Shown: positions 33,546-42,859 of the stretch, in pieces
How the letters are laid out: each line of letters opens with the position of its first letter
Position numbering within the stretch: position 1 is the stretch's first letter
Source of the DNA: Halosegnis longus
Lineage (GTDB): Archaea > Halobacteriota > Halobacteria > Halobacteriales > Haloarculaceae
Direction of reading: 5' to 3'
Length of the DNA stretch: 64,000 nt
Assembly (NCBI RefSeq): GCF_009663395.1
Contig: NZ_QKNW01000001.1
Coordinates: 1,798,001 to 1,862,000 of the forward strand
The notes under the pieces: model-generated
Seen by the model: only the letters and a program-made list of their open reading frames with translations
Databases searched by the model: none
Told to the model about the DNA's origin: nothing
Position numbers and translations under genes: made by a program

Positions 33546-35221
33546 GTCTCGAAGAACCATCCACCCCGGAACTCGACACCGGCGAAACGGCCGAGGGCGT
33601 CGACTACGACGCGCTCGAATCGCTCTTGGGCGAGTACGCCATCGGCCGCGAGTCACACGTCAACGCCGAGGCGTTCGTCGTCCGGCCCGACGAGGTGCAG
33701 GCGGCGCTCGAACTGCTCCGCGACGAGGCCGGCTTCGACCACTGTTCGTGCGTCACGGCCCAGGAGTACGAGGACCGCTACGAGTCCATCTACCACCTCC
33801 GCAAGTACGACGACCCGACACAGGAGGTCGGCGTCGTCGTCCCGACGACGAAGGACGACCCCGTCTCCGAGTCGGCAAACGAGGTGTACCGAACCGCGGA
33901 CTGGCACGAGCGTGAGGCGTACGACCTCGTCGGCATCGAGTACGACGACCACCCGGACCTGCGCCGCATCCTCCTTCCGGAGACGTGGCAGGGACACCCG
34001 CTCTCGCTCGACTACGACCAGGAACAGCCGCAGGTCGTGGAGTTCGCGGAGCACGCGAACCCGCTGCAGGAGGACCACGCCGCCGACGCCCAGTCGGACA
34101 CGATGTTCCTCAACATCGGGCCACACCACCCGGCGACCCACGGTGTGCTCCACCTGAAGACGACGCTTGACGGCGAGACGGTCGCCGACGTGGAAAGCGA
34201 CATCGGCTACCTCCACCGCTGTGAGGAGCAGATCTGTCAGAACGGCACCTACCGCCACCAGATTATGCCGTACCCCGACCGCTGGGACTACATCTCGGCG
34301 GGCATCCTCAACGAGTGGGCCTACGCGCGTGCGGCCGAGGACATGGCCGACATCGACGTGCCGGAGTACGCACAGGTCATCCGGACGATGTCCGCGGAGA
34401 TGTGTCGCATCGCGAGCCACATGCTCGCGGTCGCCACCTTCGCGCTCGACATCTACGGTGACTTCACGGCCATCTTCATGTACGCGATGCGTGACCGCGA
34501 GGTCATGCAGAACCTGCTCGAAGACCTCACCGGCCAGCGGCTGATGTTCAACTACCTCCGTCTGGGCGGCGTCGCGTGGGACCTACCGGAGCCGCGCGAG
34601 GAGTTCTTCGAGCAGACGCGTGACTTCCTCGACGAGCTGCCGGGGAAGCTGGAGGAGTTCCACGACATGATCACCTCCAACGAGATCTTCCAGCTCCGGT
34701 GTGTCAACACCGGCGTGCTCGACCCCGAGACGGCAAAGAGCTACGGCGCGACCGGTCCGGTCGCCCGCGGCTCCGGCGTCGACTACGACATCCGCCGCGA
34801 CGACCCGTACGGCTACTACGACGAACTCGACTGGGACGTCGTCACGGAGGACGGCTGTGACAACTACTCGCGCGTGCTCGTCCGCATGCGCGAGGTCGAG
34901 GAGTCGGCCAAAATCATCGAGCAGTGTGTCGACCTCCTCGAGGAGTGGCCGGAAGACGAGCGGAACATCCAGTCGAACGTGCCCCGCACCCTGAAGCCGG
35001 ACGCGGACACCGAAATCTACCGCTCGGTTGAGGGTGCGAAGGGCGAACTCGGCATCTACATGCGCGCCGACGGGACGGACAAGCCGGCGCGGTTCAAGAT
35101 CCGCTCGCCCTGCTTCTCGAATCTCCAGACGCTGCCGGAGATGTCCCAGGGTGAGTACATTCCCGACCTGATTGCATCGCTGGGTAGTCTCGACATCGTG
35201 CTCGGAGAGGTCGACCGATGA
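33542..35221 (+). CDS. nuoCD: Complex I fused subunits C and D
   Basis: A 559-residue fusion: residues about 1-165 are NuoC (30 kDa subunit, with DLVGIEYDDHPDLRRILLP) and about 175-559 NuoD (49 kDa subunit, starting MFLNIGPHHPATHGVLHL). NuoD lines the quinone site, and the conserved His pair in GPHHPATHG is intact. Fused NuoCD occurs also in some bacteria. Overlaps nuoB and nuoH by 4 bases each. Confidence 0.96.
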   Translation: MSLEEPSTPELDTGETAEGVDYDALESLLGEYAIGRESHVNAEAFVVRPDEVQAALELLRDEAGFDHCSCVTAQEYEDRYESIYHLRKYDDPTQEVGVVVPTTKDDPVSESANEVYRTADWHEREAYDLVGIEYDDHPDLRRILLPETWQGHPLSLDYDQEQPQVVEFAEHANPLQEDHAADAQSDTMFLNIGPHHPATHGVLHLKTTLDGETVADVESDIGYLHRCEEQICQNGTYRHQIMPYPDRWDYISAGILNEWAYARAAEDMADIDVPEYAQVIRTMSAEMCRIASHMLAVATFALDIYGDFTAIFMYAMRDREVMQNLLEDLTGQRLMFNYLRLGGVAWDLPEPREEFFEQTRDFLDELPGKLEEFHDMITSNEIFQLRCVNTGVLDPETAKSYGATGPVARGSGVDYDIRRDDPYGYYDELDWDVVTEDGCDNYSRVLVRMREVEESAKIIEQCVDLLEEWPEDERNIQSNVPRTLKPDADTEIYRSVEGAKGELGIYMRADGTDKPARFKIRSPCFSNLQTLPEMSQGEYIPDLIASLGSLDIVLGEVDR

Positions 35222-36264
35222 CGTTCACGGAGACAATCAGCAGTCTGCTCCCGATTTCGGGCCCGATCGCCGACTTCATCGGCGGCGCAGTCGCGTCGCT
35301 GCTCATCATTTCATTCCTCATGTCGCTCGTCGCCGTCTCGGGCATCTGGGGGAAACGAAAGATCACGGCCGCGTTCACCGACCGCATCGCGGTGAACCGA
35401 CACGGGCCGTTCGGGCTGCTTATCATCGTGGCCGACGCCGTCCGACTGCTCTCGAAGGAGCTCATCGTTCCGGACGGCGTCGACCGCCCGGCGTGGGACC
35501 TCGGCCCTATCGTGATGGCCTCGTCTGCGCTGCTCGGGTTCGCCGTCATCCCGATGGGTGACCTGTTCGGGCTGAATCTCCAGATTGCCGACCCGCAGGC
35601 CGGACTCGCGTACGTGTTCGCGACGGCCTCCATCGCGTCGGTCGGACTCGTGATGGCCGGCTACTCGTCGAACAACAAGTACTCGATGCTCGGTGGACTG
35701 CGTGCGGTCGCACAGAATCTCGCCTACGAGATTCCGCTGGTCGTGACCGGCGTCTCCGTCGTGCTGTTTGCCGGGTCGCTCCAGTTGAGCGAAATCGTCG
35801 CCGCACAGGGCGAGACGCTCGTCTCGCTGGGCGGCGTCGCGATTCCGTCGTGGTACGCCTTCGTGAACCCGTTCGCGTTCATCCTGTTCATGGTCGCGAA
35901 CCTCGCGGAGGTCGGTCGGAATCCGTTCGACGTGCCCGAGGCACCGACGGAGATTGTCGCCGGATGGCAGACGGAGTACTCGTCGGTGTACTTCGTGTTG
36001 TGTTACCTCTCGGAGTTCATCCACATCTTCCTCGGCGGCGCCATCATCGCGACCATCTTCCTCGGCGGCCCCGCGGGACCGTTCCTGCCGGGCTTCGTCT
36101 GGATGGTGATCAAGATTCTGGGCGTCTACCTGTTCACCCAGTGGTGCCGGTCGGCGATTCCCCGCGTTCGAATCGACCAGCTCATCGAAATCGGCTGGAA
36201 GGGACTACTGGAGCTATCGTTCGCCAACCTCGTGCTCACGGCCGTAATCGTGGGGCTGCTCTAA
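35218..36264 (+). CDS. nuoH: Complex I subunit H
   Basis: A 348-residue membrane subunit with eight helices that completes the quinone chamber. Family motifs: KRKITAAFTDRIAVNRHGPFG (near the first loop; key residues R and G), EIPLVVTGVSV and EVGRNPFDVPEAPTEIVAG (the highly conserved loop). Position and overlaps with nuoCD and nuoI agree with a single operon. Confidence 0.96.
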   Translation: MTFTETISSLLPISGPIADFIGGAVASLLIISFLMSLVAVSGIWGKRKITAAFTDRIAVNRHGPFGLLIIVADAVRLLSKELIVPDGVDRPAWDLGPIVMASSALLGFAVIPMGDLFGLNLQIADPQAGLAYVFATASIASVGLVMAGYSSNNKYSMLGGLRAVAQNLAYEIPLVVTGVSVVLFAGSLQLSEIVAAQGETLVSLGGVAIPSWYAFVNPFAFILFMVANLAEVGRNPFDVPEAPTEIVAGWQTEYSSVYFVLCYLSEFIHIFLGGAIIATIFLGGPAGPFLPGFVWMVIKILGVYLFTQWCRSAIPRVRIDQLIEIGWKGLLELSFANLVLTAVIVGLL

Positions 36265-36268
36265 CACC

Positions 36269-36730
36269 ATGATCGGACTACTCAAATCGATGGGAACGAC
36301 GATGAAACACGCCCTCGGCGGCGAGACGTTCACCGTCGAGTACCCCGAAGAGACGCCGGAAGTGTCACCGCGGTTCCGCGGTGTCCACAAGTTCTCACAG
36401 GAGCGGTGCATCTGGTGTCGCCAGTGTGAGAACGTCTGTCCGAACGACACGATTCAGATTGTCACGGACGACCAACGCAACGGCGAACAGTACAACCTCC
36501 ACATCGGACAGTGCATTTACTGTCGGCTGTGCGAGGAGGTCTGTCCCGTCGACGCGATTCTGCTCACGCAGAACTTCGAGTTCACCGGCGACACGAAAGA
36601 CGACCTCGCGTACAACATGGAACAGCTGAAGAACGTGCCGTGGTACAAGGATATCGACCCGCTCGCGTCTCGCGAACCCGACCGCAGCGGTTGGGTCGGC
36701 GAAGGCGAAGGCGAAGTCGACTACCAGTAA
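36269..36730 (+). CDS. nuoI: Complex I subunit I, 2x[4Fe-4S] ferredoxin-like
   Basis: A 153-residue peripheral subunit with two four-cysteine motifs, CIWCRQCENVCP (about 46-57) and CIYCRLCEEVCP (near 81-92), ligating clusters N6a and N6b. Since nuoE, F and G are absent here, this subunit is the probable electron entry point, perhaps from a ferredoxin or other donor. Ends with an acidic tail. Confidence 0.96.
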   Translation: MIGLLKSMGTTMKHALGGETFTVEYPEETPEVSPRFRGVHKFSQERCIWCRQCENVCPNDTIQIVTDDQRNGEQYNLHIGQCIYCRLCEEVCPVDAILLTQNFEFTGDTKDDLAYNMEQLKNVPWYKDIDPLASREPDRSGWVGEGEGEVDYQ

Positions 36731-36841
36731 CGCCCCGGCGACTTCTTCTCGCGGTTTTGCCAGCCGAGAGCCGCGCGACTGCGCCCGCGCGCGTAGGCAC
36801 ACAAAGAAAGGTTCAAACCCAAAGCGATTGAGATTCACCTA

Positions 36842-37117
36842 ATGGCTGTAACACTCGAACTAGTGGCGTTTCTGTTGTTCGCGCTGTTGACAGCAGCGAG
36901 CAGCCTCGGCGTCGTGCTGGTTCGTGATGTCTGGCACAGTGCGCTCCTGTTGGGGGTGGCACTCACGTCGGTCGCGATCCACTACGTGATGTTGCGCGCC
37001 GAGTTCCTCGCAACGATGCAGATACTCGTCTACATCGGCGGGGTTCTCGTCCTGATCGTGTTCGCCGTGATGCTCGTCCGCAGAACCGAAGACGGCACAA
37101 TCGAGGTGACGACATGA
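36842..37117 (+). CDS. nuoJ1: Complex I subunit J, N-terminal half
   Basis: A 91-residue membrane protein with three helices that matches the first half of NuoJ (FLLFALLTAASSLGVVLVRD, then LRAEFLATMQILVYIGGVLVL). It overlaps the next gene (ATGA), which supplies the second half. The split is by separate start and stop codons, not a sequencing frameshift. A 111-base spacer before it could hold a second promoter. Confidence 0.88.
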   Translation: MAVTLELVAFLLFALLTAASSLGVVLVRDVWHSALLLGVALTSVAIHYVMLRAEFLATMQILVYIGGVLVLIVFAVMLVRRTEDGTIEVTT

Positions 37118-37419
37118 CGCGCCCGCGGCTCCACACGAGCTCGAAGCAGGCGGTCGGACTCGTCGCCTTCGTGCTGTTCGGCGTGCTCGCGGCAGTGTTT
37201 CTGACTGCTGACTTCGCCGACGCGGCGACCTTCGCCGGCAACGCCGACAGCGTCATCGAAGGGATCGGCTACGCGATGCTCAATCTCGAAGCCGGGCCGT
37301 TCGCGGAGGCCACGGACGGGTTCCTCATCACCTTCGAGCTGCTCGGCATGGCGCTCCTCGCTGCGCTCGTCGGGGCAGTGATGCTCGGTACCCGCGACGA
37401 CGACGGAGGTGACAGCTGA
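37114..37419 (+). CDS. nuoJ2: Complex I subunit J, C-terminal half
   Basis: A 101-residue protein with two transmembrane helices (about 15-33 and 66-88) that corresponds to the C-terminal part of NuoJ; the last helix is FELLGMALLAALVGAVMLG, as in the subunit's end. Start overlaps nuoJ1 by 4 bases and the stop overlaps nuoK by one base, so all three are translated from one message. Confidence 0.82.
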   Translation: MTRPRLHTSSKQAVGLVAFVLFGVLAAVFLTADFADAATFAGNADSVIEGIGYAMLNLEAGPFAEATDGFLITFELLGMALLAALVGAVMLGTRDDDGGDS

Positions 37420-37724
37420 TGGCCGTTCCGGTCGAGTATTATCTCGTGTTCTCGACGCTCATCTTCTGTATCGGCCTGTTCGGCATCCTGACCCGACGGA
37501 ACGCGCTGTTCTTCCTGATGTCCGTCGAGCTGATGTTGAACGCGGCGAACATCAACCTCGTCGCGTTCTCCTTCTATCACGGAAATCTCACCGGACAGGT
37601 GTTCAGTCTGTTCACGATGGCGCTGGCCGCGGCGGAGGTCGCCATCGGTATCGGCATCATCCTCGTCCTCTACCGCAACTTCGCGGACGTGGACGTGACC
37701 CGCGCGACAACTCTGAGGTGGTAA
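37419..37724 (+). CDS. nuoK: Complex I subunit K
   Basis: A 101-residue three-helix subunit of the proton-pumping arm: FCIGLFGILTRRNALFFLMS followed by VELMLNAANINLV carrying the conserved membrane Glu, and a second Glu in AAAEVAIGIGI. Start overlaps the nuoJ2 stop. Confidence 0.95.
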   Translation: MAVPVEYYLVFSTLIFCIGLFGILTRRNALFFLMSVELMLNAANINLVAFSFYHGNLTGQVFSLFTMALAAAEVAIGIGIILVLYRNFADVDVTRATTLRW

Positions 37725-37728
37725 CAGT

Positions 37729-39786
37729 ATGGCAGAATCACTCGCATTCGAGTTTGCACCCGCTATCGCGGTGCTCCCGTTCGTATCGTTCCTCGTCGCA
37801 CTGTTCGCCGGCAAGTACCTCCCGAAGAAGGGAGCGGTCGCCGGGATGGTCGCGACGGGTGGCTCGCTGCTGTTCTCGCTGTGGGCACTCTTCGCCGTCC
37901 ACACGGGCGGGGCCTACCAGCACACGCTGTACACGTGGGTCGGCGGCGAGATGGTCGGGTTCGAGCTAACCTTCGGTATTCTGCTCGACCAGCTCTCGAC
38001 GCTGATGTTGGTCATCGTCTCGACCATCGCCTTCCTCGTCCACATGTTCTCGCTCGGCTACATGAACGACGACGGCCAGACGGGACTCCCGCGGTACTAC
38101 GCCGAACTCGGCTTGTTCACGGCGAGCATGCTCGGATTCGTCTTCGCGGACAATCTCCTGATGGCGTTCATGTTCTTCGAGCTGGTCGGGCTCTGCTCGT
38201 ATCTCCTCATCGGCTTCTGGTTCCGCGAGGCCGGCCCGCCGTCGGCGGCGAAGAAGGCGTTCCTCGTCACCCGCTTCGGTGACTACTTCTTCCTCATCGG
38301 CGTCGTCGCCATCTTCGCGACGTTCGGCACGAGCATGTTCGGCGGTCCCGGCGTGGAAGACTCCTTCGCACACATCGCAGAGCAGGTGCTCAACGGCGAG
38401 GCGAGCGTCAACACGTTCGGCTTCGAGCCGCAGACCTGGTTCACGATTCTCGGCTTGCTCGTCCTCGGCGGCGTGATGGGGAAGTCGGCGCAGTTCCCCT
38501 TCCACACCTGGCTGCCGGACGCGATGGAAGGTCCGACGCCCGTCTCCGCGCTGATTCACGCCGCGACGATGGTCGCCGCGGGCGTGTACCTCGTCGCCCG
38601 GATGTACGGCTTCTACGCGCTGTCCCCGACTGCCCTCGCGATTATCGCGCTGGTCGGCGGCTTCACTGCGCTGTTCGCCGCGACGATGGGCGTCGTCAAG
38701 AAGGAAATCAAGCAGGTGCTCGCGTACTCGACCATCTCCCAGTACGGCTACATCATGCTCGCGCTGGGCGGCGGCGGCTACGTGGCCGGGGTCTTCCATC
38801 TCACCACCCACGCCTTCTTCAAGGCGCTCCTGTTCCTCGGTGCGGGGTCGGTCATCATCGCGATGCACCACAACGAGAACATGTGGGACATGGGTGGGCT
38901 GAAAGAGAAGATGCCCGTCACCTACTACGCGTTCCTCTCCGGGTCGCTCGCGCTCGCGGGCATCGTCCCGTTCTCCGGCTTCTGGTCGAAAGACGAAGTG
39001 CTGTACGAGACGCTGGTCCACGGGCTCGGCGGCTCGCCGATTCTGCTGGCCGCGTACGCGATGGGTATCATTGCGGTGTTCTTCACCGGCTTCTACACCT
39101 TCCGGATGGTGCTTCTCACCTTCCACGGTGAGCCGCGGTCCGAGACCGCAGAAGACCCCGAACCGGTCCGCTGGAACGTCAAGGTGCCACTCGGCATCCT
39201 CGGCGTGCTCGCGGCCGTCGTCGGCGTCATCAACCTCGTGCCGGTCCACGCCGTCGTGAGCGCGGTGCCGGAGATTCTCCACGACTGGCTCTACTACGGG
39301 CCGGAGGGGCTCAACGGCGAGCACTACCACGAGCTCATCACGAACGCAGAGTTCGCCGGCTACAGCGCTGGTGAGCTGTTCGGGCTCGGCGAGGTCGGAA
39401 CGCTGTTCGCCTCCGCCGGCATCTCGCTGACCGTCGCACTCGCCGGCTCCGCGGTGGCGCTCGCGCTGTACCGCGGTCCCGACCCGGTCGAACACACGGA
39501 CAAACTCGGCTCTCTCAAGACAGTGCTATTCAACAACTACTACCAAGACGAGTATCAGGTCTGGCTCGCGGAGGGGTTGACGGTGCGCGTCGCACGCGTC
39601 GCCGACCGGTTCGACCGGGGCGTCATCGACGGCGTCGTCAACTTCGTCTCCAATCTGAGCCTCTTCAGCGGTGACCGGCTCCGCCGGCTCCAGACGGGTA
39701 TCGTAACGAACTACGCGGCGCTGTTGACGCTGGGGCTGACGCTGCTGCTTGTCGCCTTCGGCGTCATGCAGGGGTGGTTCGCATGA
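37729..39786 (+). CDS. nuoL: Complex I subunit L, antiporter-like
   Basis: A 685-residue antiporter-like subunit, with about 14 to 16 helices, the conserved Glu in FFELVGLCSYLLIGFW, Lys/His residues in MGKSAQFPFHTWLPDAMEGP (near 247-266) and the long C-terminal lateral helix that braces NuoM and NuoN. Overlaps nuoM (ATGATGA). Confidence 0.96.
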   Translation: MAESLAFEFAPAIAVLPFVSFLVALFAGKYLPKKGAVAGMVATGGSLLFSLWALFAVHTGGAYQHTLYTWVGGEMVGFELTFGILLDQLSTLMLVIVSTIAFLVHMFSLGYMNDDGQTGLPRYYAELGLFTASMLGFVFADNLLMAFMFFELVGLCSYLLIGFWFREAGPPSAAKKAFLVTRFGDYFFLIGVVAIFATFGTSMFGGPGVEDSFAHIAEQVLNGEASVNTFGFEPQTWFTILGLLVLGGVMGKSAQFPFHTWLPDAMEGPTPVSALIHAATMVAAGVYLVARMYGFYALSPTALAIIALVGGFTALFAATMGVVKKEIKQVLAYSTISQYGYIMLALGGGGYVAGVFHLTTHAFFKALLFLGAGSVIIAMHHNENMWDMGGLKEKMPVTYYAFLSGSLALAGIVPFSGFWSKDEVLYETLVHGLGGSPILLAAYAMGIIAVFFTGFYTFRMVLLTFHGEPRSETAEDPEPVRWNVKVPLGILGVLAAVVGVINLVPVHAVVSAVPEILHDWLYYGPEGLNGEHYHELITNAEFAGYSAGELFGLGEVGTLFASAGISLTVALAGSAVALALYRGPDPVEHTDKLGSLKTVLFNNYYQDEYQVWLAEGLTVRVARVADRFDRGVIDGVVNFVSNLSLFSGDRLRRLQTGIVTNYAALLTLGLTLLLVAFGVMQGWFA

Positions 39787-41330
39787 TGATCGAACTGCTC
39801 ATCGCGCTGTGTCTGCTCGGCGCGTTCGCGGTGTTCGTCCTCCCCGACGAGTACGCACCGAAGGCCGCCTTCGGCATCTCGCTGGTGCCGCTTGCCCTCT
39901 CGCTGTACATGTACCTCACGTTCGACGGGACGGGCAACGCCTTGCTGGGTGGGGACATCGCCTTCGAGAGCCAGTATCAGTGGCTCACCCTCGGGAGCTA
40001 CGAGGTGTCGTGGTTCATGGGGCTCGACGGTATCTCGATGCCGCTGGTCGTGCTCGCCACGCTGCTCACGACGCTTGCGATTCTCGCGTCGTGGACGCCA
40101 ATCAACATGCGCCAGAGTCAGTTTTACGGGCTCATGCTGTTCATGGAGGCGTCGCTCGTCGGCGTCTTCGGCGCGCTCGATTTCCTCATCTGGTTCGTCT
40201 TCTGGGAGGCCGTGCTCGTCCCGATGTACTTCCTCATCGGTATCTGGGGCGGTGCACGCCGGAAGTACGCCGCAATCAAGTTCTTCGTCTACACGAACAT
40301 CGCCTCGATTGTGATGTTCGTCGGCTTCTTCGGGCTGGTGTTCGGGCTGGGTGACTCCATCTCCTCGCTCGCGCTGCCCGAAATTGCGCAGGCGCTGCGC
40401 ACGGACGGCGCGCTCGGTTCCCTCGGCGCGTTCGGTGCCGACCGACTCGCGCTGCTCGCCTTCGTGGCGATGTTCATCGGATTCGCGGTGAAGGTGCCAA
40501 TCGTGCCGTTCCACACGTGGCTGCCGGACGCCCACGTCGAGGCACCGACACCGGCGTCGGTGATGCTGGCGGGCGTCCTCCTGAAGATGGGGACGTACGC
40601 ACTGTTGCGATTCAACTTCACGATGCTCCCGAGCATCGCGCGCGACCTCGCGGTTCCGATTGCGGTGCTCGGCGTCGTGTCGATTCTGTACGGTGCGATG
40701 TTGGCGCTGGCCCAGTCGGACCTGAAGCGCATCGTCGCGTACTCGTCCGTGTCGTCGATGGGGTACGTCACGCTGGGTCTCGTCGCCTACACGATGTACG
40801 GGACCGGCGGCGCGACGTTCCAGATGGTGAGCCACGGACTCATCTCCGGGCTGCTGTTCGCCTGTGTCGGCGTCATCTACAACACCACGCATACGCGCAT
40901 GGTCGGTGACATGTCCGGGCTCGCGGACAAGATGCCCGTGACGGCCGGCGCGTTCGTCGCCGGCGCGTTCGCGTACATGGGGCTGCCGCTGATGGCCGGC
41001 TTCGCGGCGGAGTTCTTCGTCTTCGTCGGGAGCTTCGACGCCCACTTCGCCTACTCCGCCCTGCTGACCGCGCTCGCGATGTTCGGTATCGTCATCGTGG
41101 CCGGCTACCTGCTGTGGTCGATGCAGCGGACGCTGTTCGGTCCGTTCCGCTCGGAGACCGACTACGAAGTCACGACCGCATCGCTCCACGACGTGGTTCC
41201 ACTCCTCGTGCTCATCGTGTTCATCATCGCCCTCGGGACGTTCCCGTACGACCTCGCGTTCGAGCGCGTGCTCGACGCAACTGAACCGATTCTCGAAACC
41301 ACTGCCGCGAGCTTCGGAGGTGGGCTCTGA
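39783..41330 (+). CDS. nuoM: Complex I subunit M, antiporter-like
   Basis: A 515-residue subunit homologous to NuoL with VFWEAVLVPMYFLIGIWGG containing the key Glu and AVKVPIVPFHTWLPDAHVEA with the conserved Lys and His. Two ATGs are adjacent at 39783 and 39786; the first is given. Stop overlaps the nuoN start (TGATG). Confidence 0.96.
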   Translation: MMIELLIALCLLGAFAVFVLPDEYAPKAAFGISLVPLALSLYMYLTFDGTGNALLGGDIAFESQYQWLTLGSYEVSWFMGLDGISMPLVVLATLLTTLAILASWTPINMRQSQFYGLMLFMEASLVGVFGALDFLIWFVFWEAVLVPMYFLIGIWGGARRKYAAIKFFVYTNIASIVMFVGFFGLVFGLGDSISSLALPEIAQALRTDGALGSLGAFGADRLALLAFVAMFIGFAVKVPIVPFHTWLPDAHVEAPTPASVMLAGVLLKMGTYALLRFNFTMLPSIARDLAVPIAVLGVVSILYGAMLALAQSDLKRIVAYSSVSSMGYVTLGLVAYTMYGTGGATFQMVSHGLISGLLFACVGVIYNTTHTRMVGDMSGLADKMPVTAGAFVAGAFAYMGLPLMAGFAAEFFVFVGSFDAHFAYSALLTALAMFGIVIVAGYLLWSMQRTLFGPFRSETDYEVTTASLHDVVPLLVLIVFIIALGTFPYDLAFERVLDATEPILETTAASFGGGL

Positions 41331-42817
41331 TGGTCGAGCCGGCATGGGCGGCGACCGCGCCCGTCCTCGTTCTCGTGGCGACGGCGCTCGCCCTGTTCCT
41401 CGTGGACAGTATCGACCCCGAGTCGAACCGCCCGCGACTGCTCTCTGGCGTGGCCTTCGTCGGCGCGCTCGCCGCCATGGGCGTCTCGCTCGTCTATCTG
41501 CTCACTGGCGTCGGCGTGGAGCCGATTTCGCTGTACGGTGGCCAGCTCGTCGTCGACCAGATGGCGCTGTTCTTCCAGGTCATCGTCACCAGCGTGACGG
41601 CCGTCGTCGTGCTCGGCAGCCACGACTACCTCGACAGCCACGCGTATCAGGCGGAGTACTACACGCTCATCATGCTCGCCGTGACCGGGATGGCTGTGAT
41701 GGCCGCCGCCGGCTCGCTCGCGGTCGCGTTCATCGCGCTTGAGCTCGCCTCGCTGCCCTCGTACGCGCTCGTCGCGTTCATGAAACAGAACAAGGGCAGC
41801 GTCGAGGCCGGACTCAAGTACTTCCTCATCGGTGCGCTCTCGTCTGCCGTGTTCGCGTTCGGTATCTCGCTGGTCTATGCGGCGACCGGGACGCTGATGC
41901 TCGATGGTATCGCCGAAGAACTCACGCAGGGAACCGAGCTGCCGGGCGTGCTCGGAGTCGGTCTCCTGATGATTATCGGCGGCTTCGCGTACAAGACCGC
42001 GAGCGTGCCGTTCCACTTCTGGGCTCCGGAGGCGTACGAGGGTGCACCCGCACCGGTCTCGGCGTTCATCTCCTCGGCGTCGAAGGCGGCCGGCTTCGCG
42101 CTCGCCTTCCGCGTGCTCGTCGTCGCGTTCCCGATTGCCAGCTCCGGCGTGCAGAACGCGCTCGACTGGACGGTCGTCGTGACGATACTCGCCGTCGCCA
42201 CCATGACGCTCGGTAACTTCGCGGCCGCGACACAGGAGAACGTCAAGCGGATGTTGGCGTACTCCTCCATCGGCCACGCCGGCTACGTGCTCATTGCGCT
42301 CGCAGCACTCACCGGCACGGGCGACCAGAGTCTCATCCTCGGCGCGGGGATGATTCACCTGCTCGTCTACGGCTTCATGAACACCGGCGCGTTCCTGTTC
42401 GTCGCGCTCGCGGAGCACTGGGACGTGGGGCGCACCTTCCAGGATTACCGTGGCCTGGCGGAGCAGGCACCGTTCGTCAGCGTCGCCATGACCGTGTTCA
42501 TGTTCTCGCTGGCCGGGCTGCCGGTCGGGGCGGGCTTCCTCTCGAAGTACTACCTCTTTGCCGGCGCGGTCAGCGGCGGGCTGTGGTGGCTCGCGCTCGT
42601 CGGTGCCGTCAACAGCGCACTGTCGCTGTTCTACTACAGCCGCGTCGTGAAGGCGCTGTGGATCGACGAGCCGGACGAGCCACACGTCATCGAGTCGTAC
42701 CCGTCGGCGCTGTACGGTGCCGTCATCGTCGCCGCGGTCGTGACCGTGGGACTGCTCCCCGGGCTCGTTCTGTTCGACAACGTGGCCTTCGACGCCGCCG
42801 CTGTGCTGTTCGGCTAA
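41330..42817 (+). CDS. nuoN: Complex I subunit N, antiporter-like
   Basis: A 495-residue third antiporter-like subunit: ALELASLPSYALVAFMK carrying the conserved Glu, and YKTASVPFHFWAPEAYEGAP with the Lys. It ends the cluster, 42 bases before the DHH phosphoesterase gene, which has its own start region. The order A-B-CD-H-I-J-K-L-M-N without E, F, G is the haloarchaeal pattern. Confidence 0.96.
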   Translation: MVEPAWAATAPVLVLVATALALFLVDSIDPESNRPRLLSGVAFVGALAAMGVSLVYLLTGVGVEPISLYGGQLVVDQMALFFQVIVTSVTAVVVLGSHDYLDSHAYQAEYYTLIMLAVTGMAVMAAAGSLAVAFIALELASLPSYALVAFMKQNKGSVEAGLKYFLIGALSSAVFAFGISLVYAATGTLMLDGIAEELTQGTELPGVLGVGLLMIIGGFAYKTASVPFHFWAPEAYEGAPAPVSAFISSASKAAGFALAFRVLVVAFPIASSGVQNALDWTVVVTILAVATMTLGNFAAATQENVKRMLAYSSIGHAGYVLIALAALTGTGDQSLILGAGMIHLLVYGFMNTGAFLFVALAEHWDVGRTFQDYRGLAEQAPFVSVAMTVFMFSLAGLPVGAGFLSKYYLFAGAVSGGLWWLALVGAVNSALSLFYYSRVVKALWIDEPDEPHVIESYPSALYGAVIVAAVVTVGLLPGLVLFDNVAFDAAAVLFG

Positions 42818-42859
42818 CCCGAACAGTGGATTTTACCCCCTCGCTCTCCACCTCGTAGT

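Noticed and set aside
36811-36835. tRNA-like ggttcaaaccc before nuoJ1
   Set aside because: Only a T-loop-like string; no acceptor, D or anticodon stems can be drawn around it.
37114-37117. Frameshift in nuoJ
   Set aside because: The two halves have separate, overlapping start and stop codons (ATGA) like other coupled genes in this operon, and split nuoJ is known in haloarchaea, so this is a natural split.
37966-41345. Long minus-strand frames opposite nuoL and nuoM (509 and 544 codons)
   Set aside because: Low-complexity Arg/His/Glu/Asp sequence mirroring hydrophobic helices of the real genes; no start signal, no family resemblance.
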